From positions 1,240,001-1,304,000 of the forward strand of contig NZ_CP108086.1 of assembly GCF_036186745.1 (NCBI RefSeq): DNA of 64,000 nt, written 5' to 3'. Position 1 is the stretch's first letter, and every line of letters starts with the position of its first letter. The position numbers were made by a program, and so were the translations under genes. The DNA comes from Microbispora hainanensis (lineage in GTDB: Bacteria > Actinomycetota > Actinomycetes > Streptosporangiales > Streptosporangiaceae). The notes below the pieces were generated by a model. That model had not been told where the DNA came from, ran no database searches, and was given only the letters and a program-made list of their open reading frames with translations. Below are positions 8,186 to 16,528 of this stretch, piece by piece.

Positions 8186-9631
8186 TCAGCACGGCTCACT
8201 GGGGTCGTTCTCACCGGGGACGCCGTCGCCGGCCCGGGCCGCCATCGTCGGGTCGCAAACGGCCGGGAGGCGCAGGACGAAGCGGGCGCCGACCGGGCTG
8301 TCCTCGATTTTCAGGCTGCCCCCGTGGGCCTCCGCGATCTGGCGGGCGATCGGCAGCCCCAGCCCCGCGCCTCCGGCGTTCCTGCTGCGTGCCGTGTCCA
8401 GCCGGGTGAACCGGTCGAACACGATCTCGCGCTTGTCCTGATCGATGCCCGGCCCGTCGTCGCCGACCTCCAGCACCGCGGTGCCGCGCCCCTCGCCGGC
8501 CTCGTGCCGTACGGACACGGAGACCTTCGACCTGGCATGCCGTTCGGCGTTGTCGAAGAGGCTGGTCAGCAACCGGGCGAGGCGCATCCTGTCGCCGGCC
8601 ACGATGGCGCCGGGCTTGAGTGCGCATTCGTACCGCTTGGTCTTCTGCGCGCGTCCCCGCAACTCCGCGGCCACGAGCACGGCCAGATCGATCCTGGCCT
8701 GTTCGCCGTAGGCACCGTGCTCCAGCCGCTCGATGGTCAGCAGGTCGTGCACGATCGCCTCCAGCCGCTCGAGACTGGGCAGGATGGCCTCGCCCAGCTG
8801 GGAGACGCTGGTCTCCTCCGGCGCGAGGAGACCGTCCTCCACCTCGGCGCGCATGGCCGCTATCGGCGTACGCAGATCATGGGAGGCGTTGGAGACGAAC
8901 TGGCGCTGATGTTGCAGCGCGCTCTGCACCTGCTGTAACGCGCCGTCGAGCCGGCCCAGCGTATGGTTGACGCTCTCGGCCATCGCCCGGATCTCGTCTC
9001 GCGCGGGCGGCATCGGCACCCGGCGGCTGGGACAGGTCTCGTTGATCTCATCCAGTTCCGTGCGGATGGCGTCGACCGGCCTGAGCGATGCCCGCACGTC
9101 CCGGTAACCCAGATAGGTGATGGCCGCGGCCAGCGCCGCCGCGCTCAGTCCCACCAGCGAGGCCAGCCAGGGATCGACCCACGGCGGCACCTGCGGGGCC
9201 GCGCTGTAGACCAGCCATCTCTCGCCGCTGCGGTGCGCCCACTGGGCCACGACGACGTTGCATCCGGGGGCCGCGAAGTCATCGCCGCACACGACACGAC
9301 TGATGCTGTTCCTGGTGTCCGGCGGAATGAAGTTCGCCATTCTCGGCTTGCCACGCATATTCGCGGTCGCGGCGACCACCCGGCCGGACGGGTCGACCAC
9401 CTGGAGATCGCGGCTCTTGTAGACGTCGAGCGGGTAGGTCATCTGCCCCCGCTCGATCTGGACGGCCACGCGGCCGCCCGCCGCCGAGATCTCCCTCTCG
9501 ACGTCGTCACTGACGTAATGATGGATGCCCGTCATTATGGACAGGGCCAGCAGCGCGCACAGGAAAGTCGCCATCACCCCGGTGAACAGAGTGATGCGAA
9601 ACGTGATGGAGAAACGGTCGTGCAGGCGCAT
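8186..9631 (-). CDS. two-component sensor histidine kinase
   Basis: The 481-aa membrane kinase has TM1 (ITLFTGVMATFLCALLALSIM), an extracytoplasmic sensor of about 110 residues containing two Cys, then TM2 (LASLVGLSAAALAAAITYLGY). HAMP-like linker, HisKA with H251 in SNASHDLRTP, and the HATPase domain follow (N-box LFDNAERHA, G1 VGDDGPGI, G2 GGAGLGLPIA). ATG 9631 has a GGGGGGA RBS. No response-regulator gene flanks it; upstream lies a decayed patatin gene, so its partner was lost or is elsewhere. Confidence 0.93.
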   Translation of the reverse strand: MRLHDRFSITFRITLFTGVMATFLCALLALSIMTGIHHYVSDDVEREISAAGGRVAVQIERGQMTYPLDVYKSRDLQVVDPSGRVVAATANMRGKPRMANFIPPDTRNSISRVVCGDDFAAPGCNVVVAQWAHRSGERWLVYSAAPQVPPWVDPWLASLVGLSAAALAAAITYLGYRDVRASLRPVDAIRTELDEINETCPSRRVPMPPARDEIRAMAESVNHTLGRLDGALQQVQSALQHQRQFVSNASHDLRTPIAAMRAEVEDGLLAPEETSVSQLGEAILPSLERLEAIVHDLLTIERLEHGAYGEQARIDLAVLVAAELRGRAQKTKRYECALKPGAIVAGDRMRLARLLTSLFDNAERHARSKVSVSVRHEAGEGRGTAVLEVGDDGPGIDQDKREIVFDRFTRLDTARSRNAGGAGLGLPIARQIAEAHGGSLKIEDSPVGARFVLRLPAVCDPTMAARAGDGVPGENDPSEPC

Positions 9632-9985
9632 CCTCCCCCCTCCCGGCCAGTGGACCATATGCGGTGGAAAGAACCGGAAAAGAAATGCCTGTCCTATATC
9701 GGTAGGCCGCCAGAGCCCCTCCACGTCTCCGGCGGAACACCAAGATTTCCCCGTCTCTCGTCCGCGTGTCCCCCTGTGCGGGCTCCCACGGCAGCTCGGA
9801 CGGCGATAAAAGCGTCTCCAGCGTCGCACCCTGCATGGCCGGGTAGCGATTCGCCCCTCCTGATCGGGTGTGTCATCCCGGGAGCGCGCAGGCCCACAAA
9901 ATCGAGTACGACGTACTCAGTTTCCCTCATCTCAACCATGTCGCAGTGATTCGACAGCAGGGATTCGGCAAGCGGGGAGGGGCCC

Positions 9986-10600
9986 ATGGGCGGAAGAGCG
10001 CTGGTTCTCGGCGGCGGGCCGACCGGGATCGCCTGGGAGGCGGGTGTCTCGCCGGCCGGGCCGAGCAGGGCATCGACGTACGCGACGCCGGCCTCATCGC
10101 GGGCACCTCCGCCGATGCCGTGGTGGGAGCTCAGATCGCCGCGGGCCTCCACCCCGAGAAGCCGCTGGAGGCACAACTCGTGTACGGCGAACGCCTCGCG
10201 AAACCGACCGCCATGGGAGTAATAGGCCTGATTTGGTCGCTGAAGAGGTCAAAGAGCCCCCAGGAGTTCGGCGCACGAATGGGGCGTATTGCGCGAACTG
10301 CGGTCACGCCGCCCGAAGAGGAGCACATCGCGGAGATCGGGCGCCGGCTCGGAGACGTCCGCGGCTGGCCGAAAAACGCGCTTTCTGATCCCCGCCGTCG
10401 ACGCCGGCTCGGGAGAACCGGCCGTCTTCGACGCGGAAAGCGGGTCGATCTGGTGCACCCGGTCGCGGCAGGTACCGGGCCAGGCATCCGGCCACCGGTG
10501 TCGATCAGCGGGCGCGCGTACATCGACGACCCGTCGCGCCGCGCACCCGCGGCCATGGCCGGCAAGGCCGAGGGCATCCGCGTGGCCGCCGAGGCCGCCC
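9986..10600 (+). pseudogene. decayed patatin-like phospholipase
   Basis: The family signatures are spread over two frames. RALVLGGGPTGIAWEAGV (oxyanion loop) is in frame 2. LAGRAEQGIDV...LIAGTSADAVVGAQIAAG is in frame 1 from about 10,043; the nucleophile Ser is present but GTSAG is changed to GTSAD. IPAVDAGSGEPAVFDAESG is in frame 2 from about 10,375. PVAAGTGPGIRPPVSISGRAYIDD is back in frame 1 from about 10,450. The DGG/DGA Asp motif is also corrupted. At least three indels exclude a functional product. Confidence 0.75.
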
Positions 10601-10678
10601 ACGTGTGGAACGACCCTCCGTACTGGAACACGACCGGGCAGGAGATGAGCCATCCAGGACGTGGCAGAGGCAGCGGAG

Positions 10679-10742
10679 AGGCCCGGCAGATGGATCACCT
10701 GCCGGACCTTCGTCGTGGTGAAGCTATAGGGATGTGAACCCC
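10679..10742 (-). repeat. partial tRNA-Ala 3' end plus terminator (direct repeat of 12424-12487)
   Basis: This 64-bp block matches 12424-12487 at 57 positions in the same orientation. It covers part of the T arm, the 3' acceptor strand, the encoded CCA and the downstream hairpin of the intact tRNA-Ala gene 1,745 bp away. The anticodon and D arms are missing. It overlaps the 3' end of the DUF3995-like gene. It could be an old att copy or a decayed tRNA duplicate. Confidence 0.75.
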
Positions 10743-11116
10743 CTGGTGCCGGCCGGCTCCGGACGCGGACGGCCGAAGACCAGCGCGGGCATCAGCCGGC
10801 CGCCGAACACCGTGGTAGCCGGATCGCCGGCCTGGACCGCGACGACCGCCGCCGGCATCACCAGGCAGGCGGGGGTGTAGAGGAACAGGTTGAGCCAGTA
10901 GAACGGCATGCCGGTGTCGGCGCCGATGCCGAACGCCCACACCAGGCCCGCCGCCCCGCGCAGCAGCACCCCGCAGCCCACCGCGAGGGTGACCAGCGAG
11001 GCGAGCCTGCCGCCTCGTCCGCGTGAGCGGGCCACCACCGCGGCGGCGCCCGTGGTCAGCGCGGCGACCAGCGGGATCAGCACGGGCGGGGTGAAGGGCA
11101 CCTCCATGTTCAGCAC
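10724..11116 (-). CDS. small DUF3995-like membrane protein (5' end uncertain)
   Basis: Four hydrophobic segments are seen. The pattern PFTPPVLIPLVAAL...VLLRGAAGLVW...FYWLNLFLYTPACLVM matches DUF3995 integral membrane proteins as I remember them. The family normally starts earlier. In the same frame the sequence continues upstream to about 11,235 with plausible family residues (AHLYWTTGRTWPAHDVR), but has only a CTG/no start after an in-frame TGA. A GTG with the right spacing lies one frame away at 11,249. The native 5' end may therefore be frameshifted. The C-terminus reads into the tRNA-derived repeat. Confidence 0.55.
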   Translation of the reverse strand: MLNMEVPFTPPVLIPLVAALTTGAAAVVARSRGRGGRLASLVTLAVGCGVLLRGAAGLVWAFGIGADTGMPFYWLNLFLYTPACLVMPAAVVAVQAGDPATTVFGGRLMPALVFGRPRPEPAGTRGFTSL

Positions 11117-11278
11117 GGCGAGAGACAGGGCCCTGACGTCGTGGGCGGGCCAGGTGCGGCCCGTCGTCCAGTAGAGGTGTGCCGCCGCGTCGGTGAGCAG
11201 AACTCCGGCGACCAGGTTCGCGAGGCGCTTTGCGCGTTCGAGTGTTCACACCCTGGAGGAGGGGCCGCCCGCCGAGGA

Positions 11279-11292
11279 GGTTCCATGGAACC
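11279..11292. promoter_or_regulatory. 14-bp perfect palindrome upstream of the SRPBCC/sigma operon
   Basis: GGTTCCATGGAACC is fully self-complementary and lies 36 bp before the first gene of a two-gene operon. Flanking GAGGAGG and CCTCCTC extend the symmetry loosely. It could be an operator; no regulator is identified. Confidence 0.35.
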
Positions 11293-11327
11293 TTCCGGGC
11301 CTTCGCCTCCTCTGAAAGGACATGAGC

Positions 11328-11798
11328 ATGTCCTCGTCCTGGCCTGTCGCCGAGCTCGACCCGGTGCGGCGGCTGCGCGTGCTCGCCTCCGCGATCGCGG
11401 GCGCGTACGTCAGCGAGCGCACGATCCCGGCCCCCTTCGACGTGGTGTGGGGCATCGCGAGCGATCTGGAGAGGAGCTTCGGCACCTTCGAGCCCGACAT
11501 GAGGGGCCTGACCATCGACGCGGACCTGGGCGGGGGCCGGCTCGTGGCACGGGCCCGCAGCAGGTATGGCATGCGCGCCCGTTTCGACGTGGATCTTCAG
11601 CCCGGCTGGTGCTGGATGCAGAGCCGCTTCCTGCTCATCGGCCTGGCGGCCACCGCCGTGCCCGGTGGCACCCTGGTCGCCCAGACCGGCGGCGTCCGCG
11701 TCCCCGGGCGCGCGGCGCTGATCCCCATCGGCGTACGCGCCGCGGGCGAGCGCGCCCTGGCCGCCCTCGCTCTCCAGGCCGGGCAGACCGCCCGATGA
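11328..11798 (+). CDS. SRPBCC-like (START/Bet v1 fold) small protein
   Basis: The protein is about 156 aa. After a short N-terminal helix, the segment YVSERTIPAPFDVVWGIASDLERSFGTFEPDMRGL has the opening strand and helices of polyketide-cyclase/SRPBCC proteins. The domain is then short, with a C-terminal helix AAGERALAALALQAG. ATG 11328 is 7 nt from AAAGGA and is preferred over ATG 11322. The stop overlaps the sigma-factor start by ATGA, so the two are translationally coupled. A role linked to that sigma factor is inference only. Confidence 0.65.
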   Translation: MSSSWPVAELDPVRRLRVLASAIAGAYVSERTIPAPFDVVWGIASDLERSFGTFEPDMRGLTIDADLGGGRLVARARSRYGMRARFDVDLQPGWCWMQSRFLLIGLAATAVPGGTLVAQTGGVRVPGRAALIPIGVRAAGERALAALALQAGQTAR

Positions 11799-12295
11799 CC
11801 GCGCACGACACCGCCGCCCTGGTGGTGGCCGCCCAGCGCGGCGACACCGTGGCGATGAACGACCTGCTCAAGGAGCTCACGCCCTACCTCGGCCGGATCT
11901 GCGGCCCGATCGCGCTGGACGCCGGGGCCGACGCCGCCCAGGAGGCGCTGATCGCGGTCTTCCGCAACCTGCGCACGCTGAAGGAACCCGCCGCCCTGTA
12001 CGGCTGGGTACGGGCGATCGCCGTACGGGAAGCGGTGCGGATCGCCAAACGGGAGGGCCGCACGGTGGCCGCCGAGCTGACCGAGCTGCCCTCCCCGGTC
12101 GACGTCGAACGCGCCGCCGACATCAGGGACGTGCTGGGGCATCTGTCCCCCGAACACCGCGCGGTGCTCGTGCTGCGCGACCTGGAAGGGCTGGAGGAGA
12201 GCGCGGCGGCCCGGTTGCTCGACGTGCCGGCCGGCACGGTCAAGTCGCGCCTGCACCGGGCCCGCGAGAGCTTCAGGCGGGTCTGGCAGTCATGA
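11795..12295 (+). CDS. ECF-type RNA polymerase sigma factor
   Basis: The 166-aa protein has region 2 (LLKELTPYLGRICGPIALDAGADAAQEALIAVFRNL...YGWVRAIAVREAVR) and region 4 (LGHLSPEHRAVLVLRDLEGLEESAAARLLDVPAGTVKSRLHRARESFR). No anti-sigma gene follows; downstream is only about 125 bp and then the tRNA-Ala terminator on the other strand. It is coupled to the preceding SRPBCC-like gene, which may take the place of a partner protein. Confidence 0.88.
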   Translation: MTAHDTAALVVAAQRGDTVAMNDLLKELTPYLGRICGPIALDAGADAAQEALIAVFRNLRTLKEPAALYGWVRAIAVREAVRIAKREGRTVAAELTELPSPVDVERAADIRDVLGHLSPEHRAVLVLRDLEGLEESAAARLLDVPAGTVKSRLHRARESFRRVWQS

Positions 12296-12419
12296 CCAGG
12301 TCCGGACCACATGCGAGCTGCAGGCGTGGTGGGACCGGTCCCTGCAGGAGCGCGTGGAGCCGGAGCGGAGCGGCAGCCGTACCGGCCCCCCAGGACGTAG
12401 CGGTAAGGCTCTGAGCAGC

Positions 12420-12457
12420 GAAAAGGCCCGCCAGGTGGATCACCTGACGGGCCTTCG
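12420..12457 (-). terminator. terminator of the tRNA-Ala gene
   Basis: On the minus strand a long GC-rich stem (GGCCCGTCAGGTG pairing with CACCTGGCGGGCC around an ATC loop) is followed by TTTTC. It lies just after the encoded CCA of tRNA-Ala. A second copy lies in the 10679-10742 repeat. Confidence 0.75.
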
Positions 12458-12460
12458 TCG

Positions 12461-12537
12461 TGGTGGAGCTATGGGGATTTGAACCCCAGACCCCTTCGAT
12501 GCGAACGAAGTGCGCTACCGGACTGCGCTATAGCCCC
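12461..12537 (-). tRNA. tRNA-Ala (anticodon CGC)
   Basis: The cloverleaf is complete. The acceptor GGGGCTA pairs with TAGCTCC, including the G3:U70 wobble that is the alanine identity element. The anticodon stem is CTTCG/CGAAG with loop TTCGCAT, so the anticodon is CGC (codon GCG). The T arm is TGGGG-TTCAAAT-CCCCA. Discriminator A and CCA are encoded (12461-12463). Confidence 0.95.
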
Positions 12538-12587
12538 AACGACCTCGACTAGATTAGCAAACTCTGCGGGGTGTTCGCGCCACCGAA

Positions 12588-13286
12588 TCAGTCCCCGGCC
12601 GCGCGGCGCCCGTCGGCGTACTGGTCGAAGACCTGCACACGCCTGCGCGCCTCGAACTTGATGATCTCCGCCTCGCGGGCCGCCTCGGCCAGGGCGCGGC
12701 GGCGCTCCCGCCGGCGGCGCAGGTGCTCGGCCCGCATCCGGGCGGCCCTCTCCCGCTGCTCCCTGTCCGCGCGTACGGCCACGCGTAGCACGGCGAGGTA
12801 GCCGAGCAGGAGCACGCCCGAGGGCGCGACCGCCCACCAGGGCATCACGCGTACGGCCGCGGTGACCACGGAGGCCAGCACGAGCAGGATGCTCCACAGG
12901 AGCCGCCGCCTGCGCCGGGCGAGGATCCGGGCGCGGCGGTGAGCGGCGACACGGCGGGCCCGCGCATGCCGCTCCGCCGCGACCTGGTCGGCCGTGACGG
13001 TCTCGTTGCCCGGGGCCGCGTCGGAAGCGGCGACGGCCGGCGGGGTGACGACCGTGTCGGCGTCGCCTCCGTCCGCATCCCCGTCGGAATCGTCGGCGTC
13101 ATCGGCGTCGTCCGAGGCCTCCGGCGCCTCGGCGCAGTCGGCGGCGGGCCGCTCGGACAGCGTGTTCGCCTCCGCCTGCTCCTCGAACAGCTCGTCGTCG
13201 GTGTGCCGGTCCCGGCGCAGCCACATGGGCAGCAGGACGCTGAGCCACATGACGACGATGGCCAGGTAGAGCAGGGCACTACCCAT
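12588..13286 (-). CDS. glpR: GlpR/SepX-type divisome membrane protein
   Basis: An N-terminal transmembrane helix (SALLYLAIVVMWLSVLLPMWLRR) precedes an acidic Asp/Glu/Ala-rich linker. An Arg-rich region, a pair of hydrophobic segments (LLWSILLVLASVVTAAVRV, APSGVLLLGYLAVLRVAV) and a long basic helix follow. This layout matches actinobacterial SepX / gephyrin-like molybdotransferase receptor proteins. In Corynebacterium these bind the MoeA-like protein Glp, and in Streptomyces they stabilise cell division. The moeA homologue is 2 kb away in the same conserved block. ATG 13286 is preceded by GGAGGT; the longer start at 13337 is not supported. Confidence 0.8.
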   Translation of the reverse strand: MGSALLYLAIVVMWLSVLLPMWLRRDRHTDDELFEEQAEANTLSERPAADCAEAPEASDDADDADDSDGDADGGDADTVVTPPAVAASDAAPGNETVTADQVAAERHARARRVAAHRRARILARRRRRLLWSILLVLASVVTAAVRVMPWWAVAPSGVLLLGYLAVLRVAVRADREQRERAARMRAEHLRRRRERRRALAEAAREAEIIKFEARRRVQVFDQYADGRRAAGD

Positions 13287-13662
13287 GCGGCCACCTCCGG
13301 ACCGCCGTACGGGCGTGCCGGAGGGCATGGTGAACACATCCGTGGCCCTGGGTCGGCGGAGAGGTGTTCACGTCACGCACCGTAGGACTGTGTGTCACTG
13401 AATGACGAGCATTCAGTCCGGTGTGTCGCGAGATCGTCAAAGCTCTTCATGTAATTCGATCCCGTGCGAACGCGCGATTTCCACAGGCCAGCGCGTGCGG
13501 GCCGCTACCGGTGGGCCAGCGGCGGCCGGGGCGGGAGGGACGGGATCCGCTTGCTCATGGCGATGCCTCCGGTGACACGGTTTCTGTCGAGTGCCACCGA
13601 GCATCACAGCGCCCGCTAGTGATCGGCTTGTCCTTCGATTGCAGCCGGCCGTACGCCGGCTC
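13287..13662. other. 376-bp gene-free gap between rimJ and glpR
   Basis: There is no convincing coding sequence; the open frames lack start signals and family resemblance. The gap should hold the glpR promoter and the rimJ 3' region. It contains the 13397-13417 palindrome. Confidence 0.5.
13397..13417. promoter_or_regulatory. inverted repeat, candidate operator upstream of glpR
   Basis: Perfect 8-bp arms ACTGAATG / CATTCAGT are separated by ACGAG, 111 bp upstream of the glpR start. Dimension and composition suit a TetR-class dimer site. No cognate regulator is visible nearby. Confidence 0.45.
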
Positions 13663-14304
13663 CTAACCGGGGCTGGACTCGCTGCGGCGGGCGGCCGAGT
13701 TCATGGTGCGGCGCCACTGGACGAGCAGTCCGCGGGGCACGTCCTCCACGGTCAGCGCGTAGCAGATGTGGTCGCGCCAGGCGCCGTCGATGTGCAGCTG
13801 ACGCCGGCGGATGCCCTCCTCGCGGAACCCGAGCTTCTCCACGACCCTGCGGCTGGCCTGGTTCTCCGGCCGGATGTTGGCCTCGAGGCGGTGTAAACCG
13901 GTCGTGAAGAAGCAGTGGTCCACCGCCATGGCGAGGGCGGTCGGGATGATGCCCCGCCCGGCGAGCGCGCCGTCGACCCAGTAGCCCACCTGGGCGGAGC
14001 GGGCCGATCCCCACACGATCGCGCCCACGGTGAGCTGCCCGGCGAACCGCCCCTCGTACGTGACCACCCAGGGCATGGCCATGCCCTGGCGGGCCTCGCG
14101 GCGCAGCGTGCCGACCATCGAGACGTACGGCCCGAGACCGGTGCGGAACAGCGGGGTCTCGGGGTTGCTCGGCTCCCACGGGCGGAGCCATTCGGCGTTG
14201 CGCAGCCGGGTGTCGCGCCAGTCACGGACGTCACGCAGGCGCAGCGGCCGCAGCCCGACGGGCCCCTCGGCCATGGTTGCCGGCCAGCCGCGAAGTCGAT
14301 CCAT
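13663..14304 (-). CDS. rimJ: RimJ-type GNAT acetyltransferase
   Basis: The 213-aa GNAT protein of the ribosomal-protein-alanine N-acetyltransferase subfamily has VGLRPLRLRDVRDWRDTR at the N-terminus. The acetyl-CoA pocket segment VGYWVDGALAGRGIIPTALAMAVDHCF and LEANIRPENQASRRVVEKLGFREEG (motif B) follow. This gene lies between mog and glpR in many actinobacteria. Target specificity is inferred by family only. ATG 14304 is used; ATG 14274 is an alternative. Confidence 0.88.
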   Translation of the reverse strand: MDRLRGWPATMAEGPVGLRPLRLRDVRDWRDTRLRNAEWLRPWEPSNPETPLFRTGLGPYVSMVGTLRREARQGMAMPWVVTYEGRFAGQLTVGAIVWGSARSAQVGYWVDGALAGRGIIPTALAMAVDHCFFTTGLHRLEANIRPENQASRRVVEKLGFREEGIRRRQLHIDGAWRDHICYALTVEDVPRGLLVQWRRTMNSAARRSESSPG

Positions 14305-14371
14305 TCGTCAATCATCCACCGGAACACGGTCAACGCGCCACGCGGGACGCGCCGCGGTCTCGGCCGGCTGC

Positions 14372-14848
14372 TCAGCGGGCATGATCGCCGCCGTGGATCT
14401 GGTCCACGACATGGGCCAGGATCGGGGTCAGCACGGCCATGCCGTCCCGTACGCCGCCGGAGGACCCGGGCAGGTTGACCACCAGAGTCGTGCCCGCCTG
14501 CCCGGCGAGACCCCGGGACAGGATCGACGCCGGCACCTTCTCCCGGTTGACCTGACGGATGGCCTCGGCGATGCCGGGAATCTCCCGGTCGAGCACCCGG
14601 CGGGTCATCTCCGGGGTGAGATCGAGGGGCGTCACCCCGGTGCCGCCCGTGGTGACGATCACGTCGTAGCCCGCGGCGACGCCCTCGCGCAGCGCGGCCT
14701 CGACGGCGTCGCCGTCCGGGATCACGCGGGGCCCGTCCACCTGGTCGCAGCCCGCCTCCTTGAGCAGGCCGGCCAGCAGCGGCCCGGACCTGTCCTCGTA
14801 GACGCCCGCGGACGCCCTGTTGGACACCGTCACCACCAACGCGCGCAC
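14372..14848 (-). CDS. mog: MogA/MoaB-family molybdenum cofactor protein
   Basis: The 158-aa molybdopterin-binding fold shows ALVVTVSNRASAGVYEDRSGPLL, VIVTTGGTGVTPLDLTPEMTRRVLDREIPGI and TTLVVNLPGSSGGVRD. The family adenylates molybdopterin before molybdate insertion. It ends the run moeA-moaC-mog, three bases after moaC, consistent with one operon. Confidence 0.93.
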   Translation of the reverse strand: MRALVVTVSNRASAGVYEDRSGPLLAGLLKEAGCDQVDGPRVIPDGDAVEAALREGVAAGYDVIVTTGGTGVTPLDLTPEMTRRVLDREIPGIAEAIRQVNREKVPASILSRGLAGQAGTTLVVNLPGSSGGVRDGMAVLTPILAHVVDQIHGGDHAR

Positions 14849-14851
14849 GCC

Positions 14852-15343
14852 TTACTCCTGTCCGGGCCGGGTCCAGTGGCCCGTCTTGCCGCCCGTCTTC
14901 TCCTCGACCCGGACGTCGCTGATCACGGCCGCCGGGTCCACCGCCTTGACCATGTCCACCAGTGCGAGCGCCGCGACGGTGACGGCCGTGAGCGCCTCCA
15001 TCTCGACGCCCGTCCTGTCGGCCGTACGGACCCGGGCGGTGATCTCCACCCCCTCGTCCACGACGGCGAGGTCGACCTTCACGCCGGTCAGGGCGATCGG
15101 GTGGCACAGCGGCACGAGGTCGGGAGTGCGCTTGGCGCCCATGATCCCGGCGATCCGCGCCACGCCGAGCGCGTCGCCCTTGGGCACGTCACCCGCGCGG
15201 AGCACGGCCACCGCCTCGGGCGACAGCAGCACGCGCCCGGTCGCGACGGAGGTGCGCGCGCTCACGTCCTTCTCGGAGACGTCCACCATCCGGGCGGCGC
15301 CCGACTCGTCCACGTGAGTCAGCTTCGCAGTGCCGTCATTCAC
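14852..15343 (-). CDS. moaC: cyclic pyranopterin monophosphate synthase MoaC
   Basis: The 163-aa enzyme carries out the second step of molybdopterin synthesis, forming cPMP from the cyclohydro-GTP produced by MoaA. Signatures are LTHVDESGAARMVDVSEKD, GIMGAKRTPDLVPLCHPI (active-site motif) and GVEMEALTAVTVAALALVDMVKAV. GTG 15343 overlaps the moeA stop as GTGA, showing coupling. Confidence 0.95.
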   Translation of the reverse strand: MNDGTAKLTHVDESGAARMVDVSEKDVSARTSVATGRVLLSPEAVAVLRAGDVPKGDALGVARIAGIMGAKRTPDLVPLCHPIALTGVKVDLAVVDEGVEITARVRTADRTGVEMEALTAVTVAALALVDMVKAVDPAAVISDVRVEEKTGGKTGHWTRPGQE

Positions 15344-16524
15344 AGGGGTATCACCTCCACCTCGGCGCCCTCGGGCAGCGAGGTCTCGTCCTCCGGCACC
15401 ACGATCAGCGCGTTCGCCCCGGCCAGCGCCGCGAGCTGGTGCGAGCCCTGCCCGGTCACCGGTGCGACGCTCTCGCCCGTCAGCACGGCCCGCAGGTACG
15501 ACCGCTTGCCCGCCGGGGACCGCACCGGCCCGGTGAGGGCCGCGCGCGCGGTCGCGGGCGGCCCGGCCGGAAGGCCCTGCATCGCCCGCAGGGCCGGCTT
15601 GACGAAGAGCACGAACGACACGAACGACGAGACCGGGTTGCCGGGCAGCGTGAAGATCGGCACGCGGTCGGGCCCCACGACGCCGAAGCCCTGCGGCATG
15701 CCCGGCTGCATGGCGACCTTCTCGAAGGTCACCGTGCCCAGCGGCGACAGGGCCTCCTTGACCGGCTCGTACGCCCCCATGGAGACGCCGCCGCTGGTGA
15801 TCACGGCGTCGGCCCGCACGAGCTGGGCGTCCAGCGTGTCCATGAACTCCTTGGGGTCGTCGGTCACCGAACCGGCCCGGAACCCCTGCGCCCCCGCCTC
15901 GCGTACGGCGGCGGCGAGCATGAAGCTGTTGGACTCCCAGATGCGGCCCGCGCCCAGCGGGGTGCCGGGCTCGCTGAGCTCGGCACCCGTGGACAGCACG
16001 ACCACCCTCGGCCGGGGCCGCACCAGCACCCGGCGGCGGCCCACCCCGGCGAGTATGCCGATCTGGGCGGGCCCGATCCTGACGCCCTCGCGGAGCACCA
16101 CGTCGCCCGCCCGCACGTCCTCGCCCGCCCGCCTGATCGCGTTGCCGGGCGGGGCCGGCCTGTCGATCCGTACGCGGGCGGTGCCGCCGTCGGTCCACTC
16201 CACCGGAACGACGGCGTCGGCGCCGGTGGGCACGGGCGCCCCGGTCATGATGCGGGTGACCAGGCCGGGGCCGAGGGCGTTCAGCCCGCCGTCCCCCGCC
16301 GCGACGTCCCCGATCACGGGCAGCGTGACGGGCGCGGCGGCCACGTCCTCGGCCCGTACGGCATAGCCGTCCATGGCCGAGTTGTCGAACGGCGGCAGCG
16401 GGACGGGCGAGGCGACGTCCTCGGCCAGCACGGCGCCGAGGGCGGCCTCGATCTCGACCTCCAGCGGTGCGAGCGGTCGCACCACCGCGAGGATGTCGGC
16501 GAGATGGCGGTCGACGGGTTTCAT
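15340..16524 (-). CDS. moeA: MoeA-like molybdopterin molybdotransferase (gephyrin-like Glp)
   Basis: The 394-aa protein has all MoeA segments: PVPLPPFDNSAMDGYAVRAEDV, GLVTRIMTGAPVPTGADAVV, VVVLSTGAEL, ITSGGVSMGAYEP and FTLPGNPVSSFVSF, plus the C-terminal domain. It starts four bases after galU stops. Actinobacterial copies in this galU-moeA-rimJ-glpR neighbourhood correspond to Glp, which binds FtsZ and the receptor GlpR in Corynebacterium. A divisome role rather than, or besides, molybdate insertion is therefore likely here by synteny. Confidence 0.93.
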   Translation of the reverse strand: MKPVDRHLADILAVVRPLAPLEVEIEAALGAVLAEDVASPVPLPPFDNSAMDGYAVRAEDVAAAPVTLPVIGDVAAGDGGLNALGPGLVTRIMTGAPVPTGADAVVPVEWTDGGTARVRIDRPAPPGNAIRRAGEDVRAGDVVLREGVRIGPAQIGILAGVGRRRVLVRPRPRVVVLSTGAELSEPGTPLGAGRIWESNSFMLAAAVREAGAQGFRAGSVTDDPKEFMDTLDAQLVRADAVITSGGVSMGAYEPVKEALSPLGTVTFEKVAMQPGMPQGFGVVGPDRVPIFTLPGNPVSSFVSFVLFVKPALRAMQGLPAGPPATARAALTGPVRSPAGKRSYLRAVLTGESVAPVTGQGSHQLAALAGANALIVVPEDETSLPEGAEVEVIPL

Positions 16525-16528
16525 CGGC

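Noticed and set aside
13421-13666. Open frame of 81 codons between glpR and rimJ
   Set aside because: No RBS, Arg/Ser-rich random composition, overlaps the rimJ 3' end on the other strand and resembles no family.
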